From: Rickettsiales bacterium
GTDB lineage: Bacteria; Pseudomonadota; Alphaproteobacteria; Rickettsiales; UBA1997
Direction of reading: 5' to 3'
DNA length: 8,006 nucleotides
Assembly: GCA_947505885.1 (NCBI GenBank)
Contig: CANNMN010000054.1
Coordinates: 1 to 8,006, forward strand
A model generated the notes under the pieces. It had not been told where the DNA came from, made no database searches, and was given only the letters and a program-made list of their open reading frames with translations. The first letter of the stretch is position 1. The number at the start of each line of letters is the position of its first letter. Position numbers and translations under genes: made by a program. This document shows, piece after piece, positions 1 to 6,117 of this stretch.

Positions 1-161
1 CCGGGGATTTCTTCGCAATAGACTAGTTTTGTTACTTCATATTTTTCTGTGAATCCGGGGAGGAGTTTGGTTTTGTGTTCGACGATTCTGCGCTCTAAGT
101 CTTTGGTGACGCCAGTGTAGAGGGTGCCGTTGCGTTTACTGGCTAGGATGTAGATGTGCAT
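1..161 (-). CDS. GIY-YIG nuclease family protein, 5' part (cut by window edge)
   Basis: The first 53 codons of a minus-strand gene that runs off the left edge. The translation begins MHIYILASKRNGTLYTGVTK. This carries the two short signatures of a GIY-YIG domain: YIL at residues 4-6 in place of GIY, and YTG at residues 15-17 in place of YIG. An LERRIVEHK helix follows, and its arginine matches the usual catalytic arginine. The distal metal-binding glutamate would lie beyond the window. Stand-alone proteins of this type are usually about 80-100 residues long, so roughly half is present. The ATG at 159-161 is the natural start because the family begins just before the first strand of the domain. 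No clear Shine-Dalgarno sequence precedes it. Single-domain members are mostly uncharacterised, so nuclease activity is inferred from the family. The start lies about 50 bases downstream of the pdxH terminator-like hairpin, so it is probably transcribed separately. Confidence 0.85.
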   Translation of the reverse strand, partial: MHIYILASKRNGTLYTGVTKDLERRIVEHKTKLLPGFTEKYEVTKLVYCEEIP

Positions 162-180
162 TTGTGGTGTAGTGTGGTGG

Positions 181-220
181 GTTTTTTCTGAATCCCCGCA
201 CAGGCGAGGATCGAAAAAAG
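181..220. repeat. REP-like imperfect palindrome
   Basis: GAATCCCCGC at 190-199 faces GCGAGGATC at 204-212 across a four-base loop (ACAG), with one mismatch and one bulge. The outer flanks are a run of six T at 182-187 and a run of six A at 214-219, which also pair. Neither strand has a T-run after the stem, so this is not a normal intrinsic terminator. The shape (short GC-rich palindrome with GGGGAT-type arms in an intergenic gap) resembles the dispersed REP-type repeats common in proteobacteria. One copy alone does not prove it is dispersed. Confidence 0.45.
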
Positions 221-243
221 ATTTTGAGCACGGTGCTCAAAAT
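214..243 (-). terminator. Rho-independent terminator after pdxH
   Basis: Read on the minus strand, an 11-base arm ATTTTGAGCAC (243-233) pairs perfectly with GTGCTCAAAAT (231-221), then comes C and a run of six T (219-214). It begins 27 bases after the pdxH stop codon, so it fits as the pdxH terminator. The lower stem is AT-rich and the nominal loop is a single base, so the true loop opens the inner pairs. A third arm at 247-256 can compete for the central arm. Confidence 0.7.
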
Positions 244-269
244 TGTATTTTGAGCAGCAAATCCGCGGG

Positions 270-869
270 TTAAGGATAAATTTTTTTCACTTTCCAGCCA
301 TCAATTTCGCGCTCGAAAACTTCGCGACGGTGGATGCGAAATTCACCATCTTCCCAAAATTCGATTCGCTTTGGAACTATACGAAAACCCGACCAAAAAG
401 GTGGACGGGGGATTTCTTGACCTTCGAAATCTTCAGAAATTTTTTTGATGCGCTCGTCGAATTCGCTCCACTCATTCATCTCTTGCGATTGCTTAGAAGC
501 CCAGGCGCCGATCTGACTGCCGCGACGACGTGAGGCAAAATAATCGTCAGCTTCTTCGATCGAAACTTTTTCAACTGCGCCTTCGATGCGAATTTGGCGA
601 CCGAGAATTCCCCAGTAAAAACAAAGTGCGACATTGAGATTTTGCGAAAGTTCTTTGCCTTTGCGACTGGTTAAATTTGTGAAAAAACAAAAACCGCGCT
701 CGTCGAAATTTTTTAGCAAAACCATTCGTGACGAAGGGTGACCATTTTCAGAAACGGTTGCAAGGCAGACCGCCGTTGGCTCGATAATTTCTTTTGTTGC
801 GCCAGCTTTTTCAAACCATTCAGAAAATTTTTTGAATGGGACATTTAGGGGAAGTTTTTTTTCAGACAT
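270..869 (-). CDS. pdxH: Pyridoxamine 5'-phosphate oxidase
   Basis: FMN-dependent cytosolic enzyme that oxidises pyridoxamine or pyridoxine 5'-phosphate to PLP with oxygen, the last step of vitamin B6 synthesis and salvage. The 199-residue product has the usual length. Residues 31-52 hold the first strands of the FMN-binding split barrel, ending SRMVLLKNFD. FFTNLTSRKGKEL at 62-74 is the conserved FMN-phosphate region. Residues 112-124 (ASRRRGSQIGAWA) and IPRPPFWSGFRI at 153-164 are typical of PdxH. The C-terminal signature region at 169-182 (IEFWEDGEFRIHRR) keeps the substrate-contacting Arg178 and His180. It departs from the common form at residue 173 (Glu for Gln/His/Gly) and 181 (Arg for Asp/Asn/Glu). 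The protein ends WKVKKIYP, close to the family's WxxxRLxP end. The ATG at 867-869 gives a normal N-terminus. The leader is A/T-rich without an obvious Shine-Dalgarno sequence, and a perfect 32-bp hairpin ends 24 bases upstream. Confidence 0.95.
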   Translation of the reverse strand: MSEKKLPLNVPFKKFSEWFEKAGATKEIIEPTAVCLATVSENGHPSSRMVLLKNFDERGFCFFTNLTSRKGKELSQNLNVALCFYWGILGRQIRIEGAVEKVSIEEADDYFASRRRGSQIGAWASKQSQEMNEWSEFDERIKKISEDFEGQEIPRPPFWSGFRIVPKRIEFWEDGEFRIHRREVFEREIDGWKVKKIYP

Positions 870-892
870 TTTTTTCTAGTTTTTTTAATAAA

Positions 893-969
893 ACACCCGC
901 CGGTTGAGCGAAGTCGAAACCTCTTGAATAAGACTCCAGAGGTTTCGACTTCGCTCAACCGGCGGGTGT
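893..969. repeat. Perfect 32-bp inverted repeat upstream of pdxH
   Basis: Bases 893-924 are the exact reverse complement of 938-969, separated by 13 bases. The left arm begins ACACCCGCCGGTTGAGCG. Each arm contains one copy of the REP-like unit of this gap. On the minus strand the stem is followed by TTTATT and an A-run, so it could also act as a terminator or 3' end stabiliser for mnmA, or as an RNase III site in an mnmA-pdxH transcript. Those roles are inference; the pairing itself is read directly. Confidence 0.85.
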
Positions 970-1089
970 GTTTACTCGATTTCTTATTATCCAATCGCAG
1001 CCAAGCGTTGAAAACTCTAGAGTCTTATTCTAAAGGTTTCGACTTCGCTCAACCGGCGGAGAGAGGTTTCGACTTGGCTCAACTGGCGG
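897..1089. repeat. Cluster of four REP-like 25-bp units
   Basis: A 25-base unit beginning GGTTTCGACTTCGCTCAACC occurs four times in under 200 bases: inverted at 897-921, and forward at 941-965, 1035-1059 and 1065-1089. The first three are identical. The last, beside the mnmA stop codon, differs at two positions. The spacing is irregular. Sequences of the type TTGAGCGAAGTCGAAA are, as I recall, frequent intergenic repeats in diverse bacteria, which suits a REP family. No RAYT transposase gene lies in the window. Confidence 0.8.
970..1006 (-). pseudogene. Decayed duplicate of the mnmA 3' end
   Basis: Bases 938-1006 match 1062-1132 with five substitutions and two single-base deletions. The matched block consists of the REP-like unit, the GTGTG spacer, the mnmA stop codon and about the last ten mnmA codons ([11 protein letters not shown] region). 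In the copy the two deletions break the frame, so the stop-codon triplet at 972-974 is no longer in phase and nothing functional is encoded. The likely history is a short tandem duplication of the mnmA tail with its adjoining repeat. Confidence 0.75.
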
Positions 1090-1095
1090 GTGTGT

Positions 1096-2211
1096 TTACT
1101 CGATTTCTTTAGTTATCCAGCCGCCGCCAAGCACGTGAGAATCTTGGTAGATCACGCATGCTTGACCAGGTGTAATCGCGCGCGTCATTGACTTCATTTC
1201 AACTTCTGCGTTGCCATTTTCTAAAATTTTTATTGTTGCTGGTTCTTCTTCGTGATTTGAGCGAAGGCGCACGCAAGCTTGAATCTCTTGACCCGGCAAT
1301 ATTTCAGAAAACCAGTTCAAGTCACGAATTTTGAATTTTCGATTCTGCAAAAATTTTTCTTCGCCGACAAAAACTACATTTTCTACTGGCTCAATCTTAA
1401 CCACGTAAAGTGGCTCAGGATTAGAGATGCCAAGGCCTCGTCTTTGGCCCAAAGTGAAATTAATAATACCTTCATGTCGGCCTAAAATCTTTTTTGTTTC
1501 GATGTGAATGAAGTTGCCAGGCCTGAAGGCCGTAGGGCGGTGACGCCTGATTACTTCGGCGTAATCACCATTTGGCACGAAACAAATATCTTGTGAATCA
1601 GGCTTATTAGCCACGGTTAAACCTAAGCGCAGAGCTTCTTCGCGTGTTTTTTCTTTTTTATTTTCGCCGAGTGGAAAGCGCAAAAATTCGAGCTGATCTT
1701 TTGTTGTCGCGAATAAAAAATAACTCTGATCTTTGTCGTCATCGACAGCTTTGTGCATTTCTGCTTCAGCATTTTTTCCGATTAATCTGCGCACGTAATG
1801 ACCAGTCGCAAGGCATTCTGCGCCAAGGTCGCGCGCTACCTTTAGCAGATCGCGGAATTTTACCGATTGATTGCATTTAATGCAGGGAATTGGCGTTTCA
1901 CCCTGCAAGTAAGAATCGGCAAAATCATCAATCACCGACTCTTTGAAAAGATTTTGGTAGTTCAAAACGTAATGCGGAAAATCAAATTTTTCGGCAATAT
2001 TTTTAGCGTCATAAATGTCGACGCCGGCGCAACAGGCATTCTTTTTTTTCAGCGCATCGCCCATGTCGTAAAGTTGTAAAGTGATGCCGATAACATCGTA
2101 GCCTTGTTCTTTCAACAAACAGGCAACAACAGAAGAATCGACACCTCCCGACATGGCAACAACAACTCGGGTATCTTTTTCTGATTTTTTGAAGCCTAAG
2201 GAATTAACCAT
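1096..2211 (-). CDS. mnmA: tRNA-uridine 2-sulfurtransferase MnmA
   Basis: Cytosolic enzyme that adenylates and thiolates wobble uridine 34 of tRNA-Lys, tRNA-Glu and tRNA-Gln to give 2-thiouridine, using sulphur relayed from cysteine desulphurase. The 371-residue product matches the family length. The N-terminal adenylation domain opens with the PP-loop SGGVDSS at 21-27. [17 protein letters not shown] at 60-76 is typical of alphaproteobacterial members. The two catalytic cysteines fit Cys113 (PCIKCN) and Cys210 (DSQDICF). ATGHYVRR at 135-142, DQSYFLF at 161-167 and [11 protein letters not shown] at 252-262 are family motifs. The C-terminal beta-barrel ends LGGGWI, the characteristic MnmA end. 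The ATG at 2209-2211 places the PP-loop at the usual distance from the N-terminus. The gene diverges from gltA, and only 62 bases separate the two starts. A decayed copy of its 3' end lies just downstream. Confidence 0.97.
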   Translation of the reverse strand: MVNSLGFKKSEKDTRVVVAMSGGVDSSVVACLLKEQGYDVIGITLQLYDMGDALKKKNACCAGVDIYDAKNIAEKFDFPHYVLNYQNLFKESVIDDFADSYLQGETPIPCIKCNQSVKFRDLLKVARDLGAECLATGHYVRRLIGKNAEAEMHKAVDDDKDQSYFLFATTKDQLEFLRFPLGENKKEKTREEALRLGLTVANKPDSQDICFVPNGDYAEVIRRHRPTAFRPGNFIHIETKKILGRHEGIINFTLGQRRGLGISNPEPLYVVKIEPVENVVFVGEEKFLQNRKFKIRDLNWFSEILPGQEIQACVRLRSNHEEEPATIKILENGNAEVEMKSMTRAITPGQACVIYQDSHVLGGGWITKEIE

Positions 2212-2273
2212 TTAACATTAACATTTTGGCATTTAGGAAGCCGACAAACTCTCAAATCTTAAATCAAAAATCT

Positions 2274-3563
2274 ATGTCCAAATCCGCTAAATTGTCGCTC
2301 CCAAATGGCAAAGAAATTTCTCTACCTATCCATAAAGCCTCAGCAGGACAAGATGTAATCGACATCTCGGCGCTCTACAAAGAAAGCGGAATGTTCACTT
2401 ACGATCCAGGATTTTTATCTACCGCTTCTTGCGAATCTAAAATTACCTTCATCGATGGCGACCAAGGCGTTCTAAGGCATGGCGGCTATTCGATCGAAGA
2501 ATTGGCAAAGAAAAGTGAGTTTCTTGAAGTGGCTTATTTGTTAATAAATCACCAATTGCCAAACGCCGGACAATATCGCGAATTCAGAAGCGGCATTATT
2601 CGCAACATGTTGGTTCACGAGCAAATTAACATTCTTCTTCGTGGCTTTCCAAGACGCGCGCACCCAATGGCCATCTTGGTTGGATCGGTTGCATCTCTTT
2701 CTGCATTCTACCATGAAACAATGGACGTTCACACGCCAGAAGGTCGCATGGACGTGGTTTACAAAATTATTTCCAAGATGCCGACTCTCGCAGCGATGGC
2801 TTACAAATACTCGATCGGCGAACCAATCATGTATCCAAATAAGGAATATGGTTTTGGCGAAAACTTCCTACACATGCTTTTCGACAAACCAAATTATCCA
2901 CACAGGGTAAGTTCAACAATCGCCAAGGCGATGGAGATGATTTTTGTTTTGCATGCCGACCACGAACAGAATGCTTCGACTTCAACAGTGCGTCTTGCCG
3001 GCTCTTCTGGAGCCAATCCATTTGCCTGCATCGGCGCAGGAATTTCTTCACTTTGGGGCCCTGCACATGGCGGTGCGAATGAAGAGGTGATCGAGATGTT
3101 GCAAGAAATTGGCACGAAAGATCGCATTCCAGAATTCATTGCGCGCGCAAAAGACAAAAATGATCCCTTCCGCCTGATGGGTTTCGGACATCGTGTTTAT
3201 AAAAATTATGATCCACGCGCTGCGGTTTTGAAAAAGTCTTGTGACGAGGTTTTGGCTGAGCTTGGGATTAAGAATGATCCACTTCTGGCCATTGCTGTTG
3301 AGCTCGAAAAAATTGCGCTGAATGACGAGTATTTTGTCTCGCGCAAACTTTTTCCGAATGTCGATTTCTACTCTGGAATCATTTACAAGGCGCTCGGAAT
3401 TCCGGCAAATCTCTTCACGGTAATTTTCGCTATTGCTCGTTCTGCTGGCTGGATTTCTCAATGGAAAGAAATGATTGAAGACCCAGCCTTCAAGATCGGC
3501 AGACCACGCCAGCTCTATACTGGAGAAGTTAGCAGGGATTACGTTGAGATTAGCAAAAGATAA
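2274..3563 (+). CDS. gltA: Citrate synthase (type II, GltA)
   Basis: Condenses acetyl-CoA with oxaloacetate to citrate, the entry step of the TCA cycle, in the cytosol. The 429-residue product has the length of the type II hexameric GltA group of proteobacteria. The catalytic triad is visible: His265 in [10 protein letters not shown], His306 in [14 protein letters not shown] and Asp364 in FPNVDFYSG. The N-terminal small beta domain ([13 protein letters not shown], 7-19) and [18 protein letters not shown] at 61-78 are typical. [19 protein letters not shown] at 226-244 is a family signature, and [10 protein letters not shown] near 408-417 is the usual end. An in-frame TTG at 2226 would add 16 residues unlike any GltA N-terminus, so the ATG at 2274 is preferred. 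No convincing Shine-Dalgarno sequence or promoter was found in the short gap to mnmA. This is the only plus-strand gene here. Confidence 0.97.
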   Translation: MSKSAKLSLPNGKEISLPIHKASAGQDVIDISALYKESGMFTYDPGFLSTASCESKITFIDGDQGVLRHGGYSIEELAKKSEFLEVAYLLINHQLPNAGQYREFRSGIIRNMLVHEQINILLRGFPRRAHPMAILVGSVASLSAFYHETMDVHTPEGRMDVVYKIISKMPTLAAMAYKYSIGEPIMYPNKEYGFGENFLHMLFDKPNYPHRVSSTIAKAMEMIFVLHADHEQNASTSTVRLAGSSGANPFACIGAGISSLWGPAHGGANEEVIEMLQEIGTKDRIPEFIARAKDKNDPFRLMGFGHRVYKNYDPRAAVLKKSCDEVLAELGIKNDPLLAIAVELEKIALNDEYFVSRKLFPNVDFYSGIIYKALGIPANLFTVIFAIARSAGWISQWKEMIEDPAFKIGRPRQLYTGEVSRDYVEISKR

Positions 3564-3616
3564 AAGCCGTCCGCAAAGCTTGCTAGTGCTGGTTAAAATA
3601 AAATTTTCTTGAGCCT

Positions 3617-3701
3617 AAAAAAATTAATCTTTTTCTTAAACTAGCAAAATCAAAGACTCGCACGAGAGGGACTGAATTAATTGTGATTGAGGTTGCTAGT
3701 T
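3617..3701 (-). terminator. Candidate terminator / inverted repeat between gltA and tlyC
   Basis: AACTAGCAA at 3639-3647 pairs perfectly with TTGCTAGTT at 3693-3701. The stem continues inward with TCAA/TTGA and AC/GT after small internal loops, and a CTCG-TG-CGAG mini-stem sits inside. On the minus strand the arm is followed, 15 bases later, by a run of seven T (3623-3617), so it could end the hemH-ybeY-tlyC transcript. The long gap between stem and T-run makes this uncertain. A third copy of TTGCTAGT lies at 3580-3587 and could pair with 3640-3647 in a gltA transcript. The rest of the 148-base gap holds nothing recognisable. Confidence 0.35.
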
Positions 3702-3711
3702 GAGAGAAATT

Positions 3712-4539
3712 TTAACTCGCCACCACTTCTACTAATTTTACCGCCCTCTCGTCAGCATCGATTATTTTGATCTTCAGCCCGCCTCGTTCAATTTTCTGAT
3801 CGATCTCAGGCACTTGATTGAACAGCGTCAACACAAAGCCGCCAACGGTTGCGAACTCATCATCATCGCGCTCAATTTTTCTTTGCAGCACCTCTTCGAA
3901 TTTTTCGATTTCAACGCGACCGCCAAATTCAAATTTATTTTCACCGATTTTACGCACGCGAGAAAATGTATCCTCGGTTGGTAAATCATGCTCGTCTTCA
4001 ATCTCGCCCACAATCTCTTCCACTAAATTTTCGATCGTTACCAAACCATCGATACCACCAAATTCATCAAGTACGATTGCGACATGAACTTGCGCCATGC
4101 GCATGCGAAACAACACGTCGAGGAGCTTCATCGAGCCTGGGACAAAAAGAATTTTACGCAAAATTTTTATTAGAGAGAAATCTTCGTCACTGTCGCCAAC
4201 AAATTTTGCCAAATCTTTGCTGTGAATAAATCCGACGATATTGTCGAAATCTTTCTTAAAAACTGGAATGCGGGTGTGGCCGTCAGCGGTGATTATTCTC
4301 TTGATCTCGGTTAAATCAGCTTCTTGATTTACGGAAACAATGTCTGAGCGCGGCGTCATCACGCTTGCAACTTTTTTGTCACCAAAAGCGATAACATTTT
4401 TTAACATCTTTTTTTCTTCTGAGCTGATAAGTCCGGTATTCTCATAACTTTCCACCACGTGAGAAATTGCCGAGGCGAAAGATTTTTTAGTTTTTTTACC
4501 GAGAAAATTAGAGAGGAAACTTGATTTGCGTTTTGTCAT
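3712..4539 (-). CDS. tlyC: HlyC/CorC-family tandem CBS-domain protein (TlyC-like)
   Basis: A 275-residue cytosolic protein of the HlyC/CorC family. ISSEEKKMLKNVIAFGDKKVASVMTPRSDIVSV (about 38-70) leads into the first CBS domain, to about 118, with RIPVFKKDFDNIVGFIHSKDL at 90-110. The second CBS domain spans about 123-182 and includes VAIVLDEFGGIDGLVTIENLVEEIVGEIEDEHD (153-185). The C-terminal transporter-associated (CorC_HlyC) domain runs from about 195 to 272, with DDDEFATVGGFVL at 225-237. The DUF21 membrane domain found in larger relatives is absent. Rickettsial TlyC has the same layout and was reported as a haemolysin, but family members such as CorC are linked to Mg2+/Co2+ efflux, so the biochemical role is open. 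The start ATG overlaps the ybeY stop as ATGA, which suggests coupled translation. The ybeY neighbour is a common arrangement in alphaproteobacteria. Confidence 0.93.
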   Translation of the reverse strand: MTKRKSSFLSNFLGKKTKKSFASAISHVVESYENTGLISSEEKKMLKNVIAFGDKKVASVMTPRSDIVSVNQEADLTEIKRIITADGHTRIPVFKKDFDNIVGFIHSKDLAKFVGDSDEDFSLIKILRKILFVPGSMKLLDVLFRMRMAQVHVAIVLDEFGGIDGLVTIENLVEEIVGEIEDEHDLPTEDTFSRVRKIGENKFEFGGRVEIEKFEEVLQRKIERDDDEFATVGGFVLTLFNQVPEIDQKIERGGLKIKIIDADERAVKLVEVVAS

Positions 4540-4967
4540 TTGTAGGGGTTCTCGATGTCGAGTTGTTTGAGAATTTTAATTTCTAATTTTTCCATTTTCT
4601 GCGCCATTTTTTCTTCTTCGTGATCGTGACCAAGAAGGTGAAGGATGCTGTGCAAAATCAGATGGGTAAGGTGGTCGTTGAATTTCTTTTTTTGCTCTTT
4701 TGCTTCGCGCTCAAGAGTTTCGTAAGCAATCACAATGTCACCCAAAAATAAGCGGTCAAAAGCCGGAAAAGACAAAACATTTGTTGGTTTATTTTTATCG
4801 CGAAATTGAAAATTAATTTTTTTCATTTGGCGGTCAGAGACTAGAGAAATAGCGAGCTCTTGTGCATCAGACTTAACTAAAGAAATAAGTTTTTTAGCAA
4901 GTCTTTCAACGAATTTTTCCTTGCCTACCCACTTTTTATTTTTGGTTACTACATCAACAGCAATCAC
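4536..4967 (-). CDS. ybeY: Endoribonuclease YbeY (rRNA maturation factor)
   Basis: Zinc-dependent endoribonuclease acting in 16S rRNA 3' end maturation and ribosome quality control. The metal site HSILHLLGHDH supplies three histidines, each four or six residues apart, as the family requires. Upstream, NFQFRDKNKPTNVLSFP is the family's second signature, followed by LGDIVIA. The GTG at 4965-4967 is chosen as start: it overlaps the hemH stop as GTGA, and the protein then begins (M)IAVDVVTKNKKW, which fits the family N-terminus. This gives 143 residues. A TTG at 4992-4994 would add nine residues (MSKSKLSRS) and overlap hemH by 31 bases, which is less likely but not excluded. The stop overlaps the tlyC start by four bases. 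The gene therefore sits between hemH and tlyC in a tightly packed operon. Confidence 0.93.
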   Translation of the reverse strand: MIAVDVVTKNKKWVGKEKFVERLAKKLISLVKSDAQELAISLVSDRQMKKINFQFRDKNKPTNVLSFPAFDRLFLGDIVIAYETLEREAKEQKKKFNDHLTHLILHSILHLLGHDHEEEKMAQKMEKLEIKILKQLDIENPYK

Positions 4968-5998
4968 GCTTCGCGATAGTTTTGATTTGGACAAAATTTA
5001 AATTTTTTCTCGCAAATTCTTTGCGGATTTTTACCACAAAAAACATTAGCTGAATCGTCTTTTATGGCATTTTTGCAAATCTCAGCCAGGCTTTTGATGA
5101 AGATACCGCTACTGTTTAGAGTTGAGACGCGGAGATATTTTTTTACACCTAAATCTGCGACAAAATCTTTGTAAAGAATATCGAGCTCAAAAAGAGTTTC
5201 GGAATTATCGGCAACGAAAGAAATCGGCACAATTACTGGGGTTTTTTTATCGAGAACAACTCGATTAAGCTCGAGTTCTAGGTTAGGTGAAGTCCATTTT
5301 TTTGGGCCGACTTTTGATTGATAACAAATACGAAAATCCATTTCCTTGGGAAAATTTTTTACGATTTCAGCAACACTTTTTTCAACGTGAGAAACGTAAG
5401 GATCGCCGTCGTCAATTAAACTTTGCGGCAAACCGTGGGCAGAAAATAAAAAACGTAGTTCGGAGAAATTTTGTCCGACAATTTTTTGTTTGATTAAGTT
5501 GGTGTGAGCCAAGATGAAATCTGGATCGGTTGGGTAACAGCAAATTACTTTAGCTTTGGTTTCGCGAGGCAATCTGCGTAAAAAATCCTCCAAAGAAGAA
5601 TTCGAAGTTGCACTCGAGAATTGCGGATAAAGCGGCAGTAAAACGATTTGATCAGGAGAGTAATCGTGAAGTTTTTTTATCACCTCGGAAGCAAATGGAT
5701 GCCAGTAACGCATTGAGATAAAAACCTTAAAATTTCCGAAGAATGAAAGTTCATGCTCAAGGGCGTGGGCTTGGGAATTAGTGAAAGAAAGTAGGGGAGA
5801 TGAGCCCCCAATCGATTCGTAAATCTTTTTTGCCTTGGGAAAGCGCAAAGCCGAGATCAATTTTGCCAGCGTGAAACGCAGGGGCTGAGGCAATTTGATG
5901 ATTGCGTGATCGTTGAAAAGATTAAAGAGAAATGGCTTTACCGATTCTAAATTATTCGGACCACCGAGATTGAAGAGGATTATTGCTGTTTTTGACAA
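4964..5998 (-). CDS. hemH: Ferrochelatase
   Basis: Inserts Fe2+ into protoporphyrin IX, the last step of protohaem synthesis, at or near the inner face of the cytoplasmic membrane. The 344-residue product fits the bacterial length. The N-terminus ILFNLGGPNNLESVKPFLFNLF (7-28) is typical, as is YxxIGGSSPLL at 60-70. The active-site histidine is His188 in FLFSAHGLP, and QSKVGPKKW at 227-235 is a family motif. The acidic metal or proton path residue is Glu267 in FVADNSETLFELD. The start is a TTG at 5996-5998: the frame stays open for 49 codons upstream (to 6145) but has no ATG, GTG or TTG there, and the next Met is residue 96. The C-terminus holds Cys321, Cys329 and Cys336, reminiscent of the cysteine-rich tails of some [2Fe-2S] ferrochelatases, though a fourth ligand is not obvious. 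First gene of the hemH-ybeY-tlyC unit. Confidence 0.95.
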   Translation of the reverse strand: MSKTAIILFNLGGPNNLESVKPFLFNLFNDHAIIKLPQPLRFTLAKLISALRFPKAKKIYESIGGSSPLLSFTNSQAHALEHELSFFGNFKVFISMRYWHPFASEVIKKLHDYSPDQIVLLPLYPQFSSATSNSSLEDFLRRLPRETKAKVICCYPTDPDFILAHTNLIKQKIVGQNFSELRFLFSAHGLPQSLIDDGDPYVSHVEKSVAEIVKNFPKEMDFRICYQSKVGPKKWTSPNLELELNRVVLDKKTPVIVPISFVADNSETLFELDILYKDFVADLGVKKYLRVSTLNSSGIFIKSLAEICKNAIKDDSANVFCGKNPQRICEKKFKFCPNQNYREA

Positions 5999-6052
5999 AG
6001 ATAAGAGATATTTGAATTTAAAATGGATGTAGCTCGTGAGGAAATAAGGCGC

Positions 6053-6100
6053 AAAAAAATCCGCAATCCAGGAAGGTTTGAGCTTGCCGCATTGCGGATT
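6053..6100 (-). terminator. Rho-independent terminator after the ProC-like gene
   Basis: On the minus strand AATCCGCAAT (6100-6091) pairs perfectly with ATTGCGGATT (6067-6058), and the stem runs straight into a T-run ending at 6053. The loop is 23 bases and can fold a little further. It begins 17 bases after the ProC-like stop codon, so it separates that gene from hemH. The hemH start follows about 55 bases later. No convincing promoter for hemH was identified in that interval. Confidence 0.8.
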
Positions 6101-6117
6101 AAATTCAGGGTAAAAAA

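Noticed and set aside
897..1089. Regularly repeated 25-bp units suggesting a CRISPR array
   Set aside because: Only four copies, one inverted, with irregular spacing (19, 69 and 5 bases between units), and no cas genes nearby. A REP-like cluster explains it better.
924..1112. Small plus-strand frame of 62 codons
   Set aside because: It is made of the REP-like units (hence the repeated FDLAQ/FDFAQ residues) and overlaps the mnmA end; no start signal or homology.
2226..2273. TTG start for a longer GltA
   Set aside because: The 16 extra residues do not resemble a citrate synthase N-terminus, and the ATG at 2274 gives the family length.
2212..2273. Promoters in the mnmA-gltA divergent gap
   Set aside because: Only weak matches were found on either strand (for example TTGAAG-16-TTTAAC partly inside mnmA); not enough to report as a feature.
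3048..3461. 137-codon minus-strand frame inside gltA
   Set aside because: It lies antisense to an unambiguous citrate synthase coding sequence and has no recognisable features; a shadow frame.
3849..4229. 126-codon plus-strand frame inside tlyC
   Set aside because: Antisense shadow of the CBS-domain gene; composition reflects reverse-complemented tlyC codons.
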